Origin: Roseburia sp.
GTDB taxonomy: Bacteria > Bacillota > Clostridia > Lachnospirales > Lachnospiraceae
DNA: 9,177 nt
Direction: 5' to 3'
Assembly (NCBI GenBank): GCA_030844625.1
Contig: JAUUNJ010000082.1
Span: 1-9,177, forward strand
In this document: positions 6,395 through 9,177 of the stretch, in pieces
Numbering within the stretch: the first letter of the stretch is position 1
How the letters are laid out: every line of letters begins with the position of its first letter
Translations under genes and position numbers: made by a program
The notes under the pieces: model-generated
What the model was told of the DNA's origin: nothing
The model's database searches: none
What the model saw: only the letters and a program-made list of their open reading frames with translations

Positions 6395-7300
6395 GTGAAA
6401 AGAAAAGAACAAGTAGAGACGAAGAAAAAGAATAGGTTTACAAAGAAAGATTTCGTGGGATGGTTGGTGATGCTTCCGGCATTGATACTTTTTGCGTTCT
6501 TTGTATGGGAGCCATTATTGGAGAGTGTAAGACTGTCTTTGTTTTCAGCAAGAGGTGTGGAACTTCAGGAATTTGTGGGATTTGATAATTACATATCAGT
6601 ATTTCAAAATGTGGATTTCAAGGCTGCTTTTCTTAATACCTTTAAATACATAGGGTGGTCATTGGTAATCGGGTTTGTTATTCCAATTATAATAGCTGTA
6701 TTTATCAGTGAAACGGTTCACTTAAAGGGATTTTTCAGAACAGCGGTATATTTTCCGAACCTGATGCCGGGAATGGCTGTAACAATTATGTGGATTTACT
6801 TCTTCTCCCCGGGGAAAACAGGTGTTTTGAATATATTATTATCAAAAATTGGACTGGCACCGTCAGGTTGGCTGACGAACACGGCATGGGTAATACCATT
6901 GATTGTAATAGCCCTGACCTGGAAAGGTGCAGGTTCCACATCCCTTATATATATGGCTGGAATCAGTGGAATTAATCCGGAATACTATGAGGCTGCGGCA
7001 ATTGACGGGGCGGGAGTATTCCAGAGAATATTTCATATAACAATTCCATGCATCATCAGTCTTGGAAAAACTATGCTGATTCTGCAGGTGATATCCGTGT
7101 TCCAGATATTGTATGAACCATTGGTGTTGACAAACGGTGGACCGAATAATGCCAGCATATCCATTATGCAGCTTGTGTACCGATATGCTTTCGAACAATA
7201 CAATTATCCAAATGCAGCAGCATTATCAGTAATAATATGTATTGTACTCATTTTACTTAGCGGACTGTATATGAAGCTTACGAAGAAAAAAGAGTATTAG
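6395..7300 (+). CDS. Sugar ABC transporter permease, MalF/UgpA type
   Basis: This 301-residue membrane protein is one half of the sugar channel. A basic N-terminal tail (MKRKEQVETKKKNRFTKK) precedes about six membrane segments, near residues 21-41, 82-105, 117-137, 164-187, 219-241 and 276-296. The EAA loop sits at 198-218 (YEAAAIDGAGVF...IP), with IP replacing the more usual LP; LTNGGP (245-250) is a well-known MalF-type signature. The gene starts with GTG, chosen because AAAGGAGG (6378-6384 region) lies about ten bases upstream and no other start codon nearby fits. The 68-base gap after the binding protein gene holds only a weak TCCC/GGGA hairpin and no terminator, so co-transcription is likely. 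Confidence 0.93.
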   Translation: MKRKEQVETKKKNRFTKKDFVGWLVMLPALILFAFFVWEPLLESVRLSLFSARGVELQEFVGFDNYISVFQNVDFKAAFLNTFKYIGWSLVIGFVIPIIIAVFISETVHLKGFFRTAVYFPNLMPGMAVTIMWIYFFSPGKTGVLNILLSKIGLAPSGWLTNTAWVIPLIVIALTWKGAGSTSLIYMAGISGINPEYYEAAAIDGAGVFQRIFHITIPCIISLGKTMLILQVISVFQILYEPLVLTNGGPNNASISIMQLVYRYAFEQYNYPNAAALSVIICIVLILLSGLYMKLTKKKEY

Positions 7301-7308
7301 GAGGTGGG

Positions 7309-8190
7309 ATGATGTTTTTTAAGAAATACGGTGATAAAACAGACGGAGCTATCAGAAGTTTCGATGTAAAGTCAAAAAGAGTAAAGATAATCTGCCTCCT
7401 GATTATGATAGTGTGCGTAATATTTGCGGTTGTTGCACTATTTCCATCCATATGGGTTATGCTTTCAGGCTTTAAAGATTTAAAACAGTTGACTAATGAT
7501 GCAACGATTATTCCCAAAAGCTTTGACTTAAGCGGTTTTAAGGAAACATGGGATAAATTAGAATTTGCAGTTTATTACAAAAATTCTTTTATTATGGTTG
7601 GCGGTGCGGTCATATGTGCAATTGTTTTTAACGGGATACTGGCATATGCTCTGGCAATACTGAAACCTAAGGGATATAAAATTATAAACGGACTTGTAAT
7701 GTGGAGTCTTTTGATTCCTGCAACAACCAGTATTGTTGCATTGTTTGTAAACATTAACCGAATCGGATTAAATAACTCTTTTTTACCACTTTGGTTAAGT
7801 TATGGTGCCAATGCTTTTTGGGTTGTACTGTTTAAAGAATTTTTTGAAGGGCTTCCGAAAGAGTTGATAGAAGCCGCAAAAATTGACGGATGTAATGTGT
7901 TACAGATTTTTTATAAAATAGTGCTGCCATTATCAAAACCTATTATTATGGTAATTGTTATTTTCTCACTGACGGCAGCATGGTCGGATTTCCTATTGCC
8001 ATATCTTGTATTGAATGGTTCAGGCAAGGAAACCGTTATGGTAAAACTTTTCGTTTATTCAACATCAAGAACAACTCAAATAGATTTGTTAAGAGCAATT
8101 TTCTTTGCAATAATTCCTCCGACGATTCTATTTGTATTATTCCAGAAACAGATAACAGATGGGGCTGCAGGCGGTGCAGTGAAAGGTTAA
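7309..8190 (+). CDS. Sugar ABC transporter permease, MalG type
   Basis: This 293-residue protein is the second half of the sugar channel. Membrane segments lie near residues 27-50, 92-117, 127-149, 163-179, 208-232 and 262-279. It has the EAA loop at 188-207 (EAAKIDGCNV...LP) and a MalG-like C-terminus QKQITDGAAGGAVKG, the part that in MalG contacts the ATPase. It begins eight bases after the previous gene, whose TAG stop is part of its ribosome binding site (TAGGAGGTGG at 7298-7307). Two ATGs stand in tandem (7309 and 7312); the second has the more usual spacing, so the protein may lack the first Met. No ATP-binding subunit gene follows directly, so an ATPase from elsewhere in the genome is presumably used. 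Confidence 0.93.
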   Translation: MMFFKKYGDKTDGAIRSFDVKSKRVKIICLLIMIVCVIFAVVALFPSIWVMLSGFKDLKQLTNDATIIPKSFDLSGFKETWDKLEFAVYYKNSFIMVGGAVICAIVFNGILAYALAILKPKGYKIINGLVMWSLLIPATTSIVALFVNINRIGLNNSFLPLWLSYGANAFWVVLFKEFFEGLPKELIEAAKIDGCNVLQIFYKIVLPLSKPIIMVIVIFSLTAAWSDFLLPYLVLNGSGKETVMVKLFVYSTSRTTQIDLLRAIFFAIIPPTILFVLFQKQITDGAAGGAVKG

Positions 8191-8212
8191 AATATTTTAA
8201 TTTAAGTTACTA

Positions 8213-8242
8213 TCGGGGGAAGCGCCTCCTTTCTTCCCCTGA
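8213..8242 (+). repeat. Intercistronic hairpin between MalG-type permease and GH65 gene
   Basis: TCGGGGGAAG (8213-8222) pairs with CTTCCCCTGA (8233-8242) over 10 bp with one G-T pair and a ten-base loop. No T-run follows, so it is not a normal terminator. Its position 28 bases before the GH65 start codon suggests mRNA processing or stabilisation that separates transport and enzyme expression. Confidence 0.6.
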
Positions 8243-8270
8243 CAGAAACAAATCTAACGGAGAGATTAAT

Positions 8271-9177
8271 ATGGCAAAAATAGCAGATAAATATTTTGAA
8301 ATAGATCAATGGAAAATCATTGAAAATGGATTTGATCCGAACTATGGACAGGTTTCGGAATCTGTATTTTCCCTTGGAAATGAATATATGGGGGTAAGAG
8401 GCTATTTTGAAGAAGGATATTCAGGAAAAAAACTAATTGGAAGTTATTTTAACGGAATATATGAGAGAACAAAGCCGGAATACCAGCATTATAGAGGAAT
8501 AGCAGATTTTACTGAATATATGGTTAATTCCGTAAACTGGCTCTATACGAGAATTAAGGTAGATGAAGAAATTCTGGATCTGGCGGCATCCAAAGTAGAA
8601 GAATATGTAAGAGAACTGGATCTGGCTACAGGATTATTAAAGCGTTCATTTATATGGGAGACCGGAACAGGAAAAAGAATAAACGTTGTATTCGAGCGGT
8701 TTCTTTCAATGACAGAGGTAGATACAGCCGCTCAAAAAATTGTTTTGAAAGCAATCAATTTTGATGGAGAGATAGAGATTGTTTCCGGACTGGATTTTTC
8801 GGAAAAACACAGAATGGCTGACCAAAATATGTGGAACTGCGACAGGGCGGACATAAAACTTGGCAGTGGCGTTTTAATGGGTATTGAAGGAACTACACTT
8901 CATACAGATAAAAAGGTATATAGCAGTGCAGTTGTATATGCTGATTATCAGGAAATTAAAGAAAAAAAAGAAGATAAAAAAGTCTCTGTAGCAATGACGA
9001 TCAGTCTGAAAGCGGGAGAAAAAAAATCAGTGACAAAGCTGGTGAAAAACTTAACTTTTAAGGACGGAGAAAGTAAAGAAAAATTTGAAAATAAAATAGA
9101 AACATTGGATTTGAGCAGATTGTCATATGAGGATATGGCATCAGAGACAAAAAAATGGTGGAGCAATGTATGGAAAC
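8271..9177 (+). CDS. Glycoside hydrolase family 65 phosphorylase, N-terminal part (partial)
   Basis: The frame opened by the ATG at 8271 runs without a stop to the window edge, giving 302 residues; family members usually have about 750-800, so the catalytic barrel lies outside. GGAGAG (8259-8264) precedes the start by six bases. The visible part matches the N-terminal beta-sandwich domain of GH65 enzymes: FDPNYGQVSESVFSLGNEYMG (21-41, cf. the family pattern ESxFSLGNGYLGxRG), VRGYFEEG (42-49), IGSYFNGIYE (56-65) and ELDLATGLLKRSF (115-127). GH65 enzymes split alpha-linked glucosides with inorganic phosphate, giving beta-glucose 1-phosphate (maltose, kojibiose, nigerose, trehalose and glucosyl-rhamnose phosphorylases), although a few are hydrolases. 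The substrate is decided by catalytic-domain residues not present here. Being cytoplasmic (no signal peptide) and placed after sugar permeases supports an intracellular phosphorolysis role. Confidence 0.88.
   Translation, partial: MAKIADKYFEIDQWKIIENGFDPNYGQVSESVFSLGNEYMGVRGYFEEGYSGKKLIGSYFNGIYERTKPEYQHYRGIADFTEYMVNSVNWLYTRIKVDEEILDLAASKVEEYVRELDLATGLLKRSFIWETGTGKRINVVFERFLSMTEVDTAAQKIVLKAINFDGEIEIVSGLDFSEKHRMADQNMWNCDRADIKLGSGVLMGIEGTTLHTDKKVYSSAVVYADYQEIKEKKEDKKVSVAMTISLKAGEKKSVTKLVKNLTFKDGESKEKFENKIETLDLSRLSYEDMASETKKWWSNVWK

Noticed and set aside
1..9177. A novel defence, mobile or CRISPR-type system
   Set aside because: There are no transposase, integrase, nuclease or repeat-spacer signatures; every gene belongs to a recognisable metabolic or transport family.

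Overview
The window looks like chromosome of a low-GC Gram-positive gut-type Clostridia, most likely Lachnospiraceae. Supporting signs are strong purine-rich ribosome binding sites (AGGAGG type), lipoprotein-type ABC binding proteins, an AT-rich background, a T-box leader RNA and a GH65 phosphorylase/ABC sugar locus of the kind common in that family. This placement comes from sequence style, not from a database search. All genes are on the + strand; I found no mobile elements, tRNA/rRNA genes, CRISPR arrays or phage genes.

Layout. (1) 1-498: the C-terminal part of a cation diffusion facilitator metal exporter, cut by the window edge, with two tandem cytoplasmic dimerisation-like domains. (2) 599-2871: a complete polar amino acid ABC importer in the order binding lipoprotein, permease, ATPase, with its own candidate promoter and a leader that can form two mutually exclusive small hairpins. 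(3) 2872-3282: an intergenic region dominated by a T-box riboswitch (about 2971-3224) with a readable GCA (alanine) specifier, an antiterminator and a classic intrinsic terminator. It controls (4) 3283-4497, an AlaA-type alanine aminotransferase, which ends in a long GAAA-capped hairpin. (5) 4498-4916: a 419-base regulatory region with a near-consensus sigma-A promoter. A perfect 16-bp palindrome lies over the predicted start site and a one-mismatch copy lies 88 bp downstream, as expected for a LacI-family repressor. (6) 4917-9177: a sugar utilisation operon of a CUT1-type binding lipoprotein, two MalF/MalG-type permeases and the first 302 codons of a GH65 glycoside phosphorylase that runs off the window.

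How they work together. The sugar operon probably imports an alpha-linked disaccharide or oligosaccharide and splits it with phosphate in the cytoplasm. It has no ATPase gene in the window, so it presumably borrows a shared MsmX/MsmK-type ATPase encoded elsewhere. The aminotransferase makes alanine from pyruvate, and its T-box would open transcription when tRNA-Ala is uncharged. The best points for follow-up are the match between alanine specifier and alanine-forming enzyme, the paired operators, and a leucine in the amino acid binding protein at the position normally held by the ligand-binding arginine. I see no wholly undescribed system here; most of the content is recognisable families with some unusual details.
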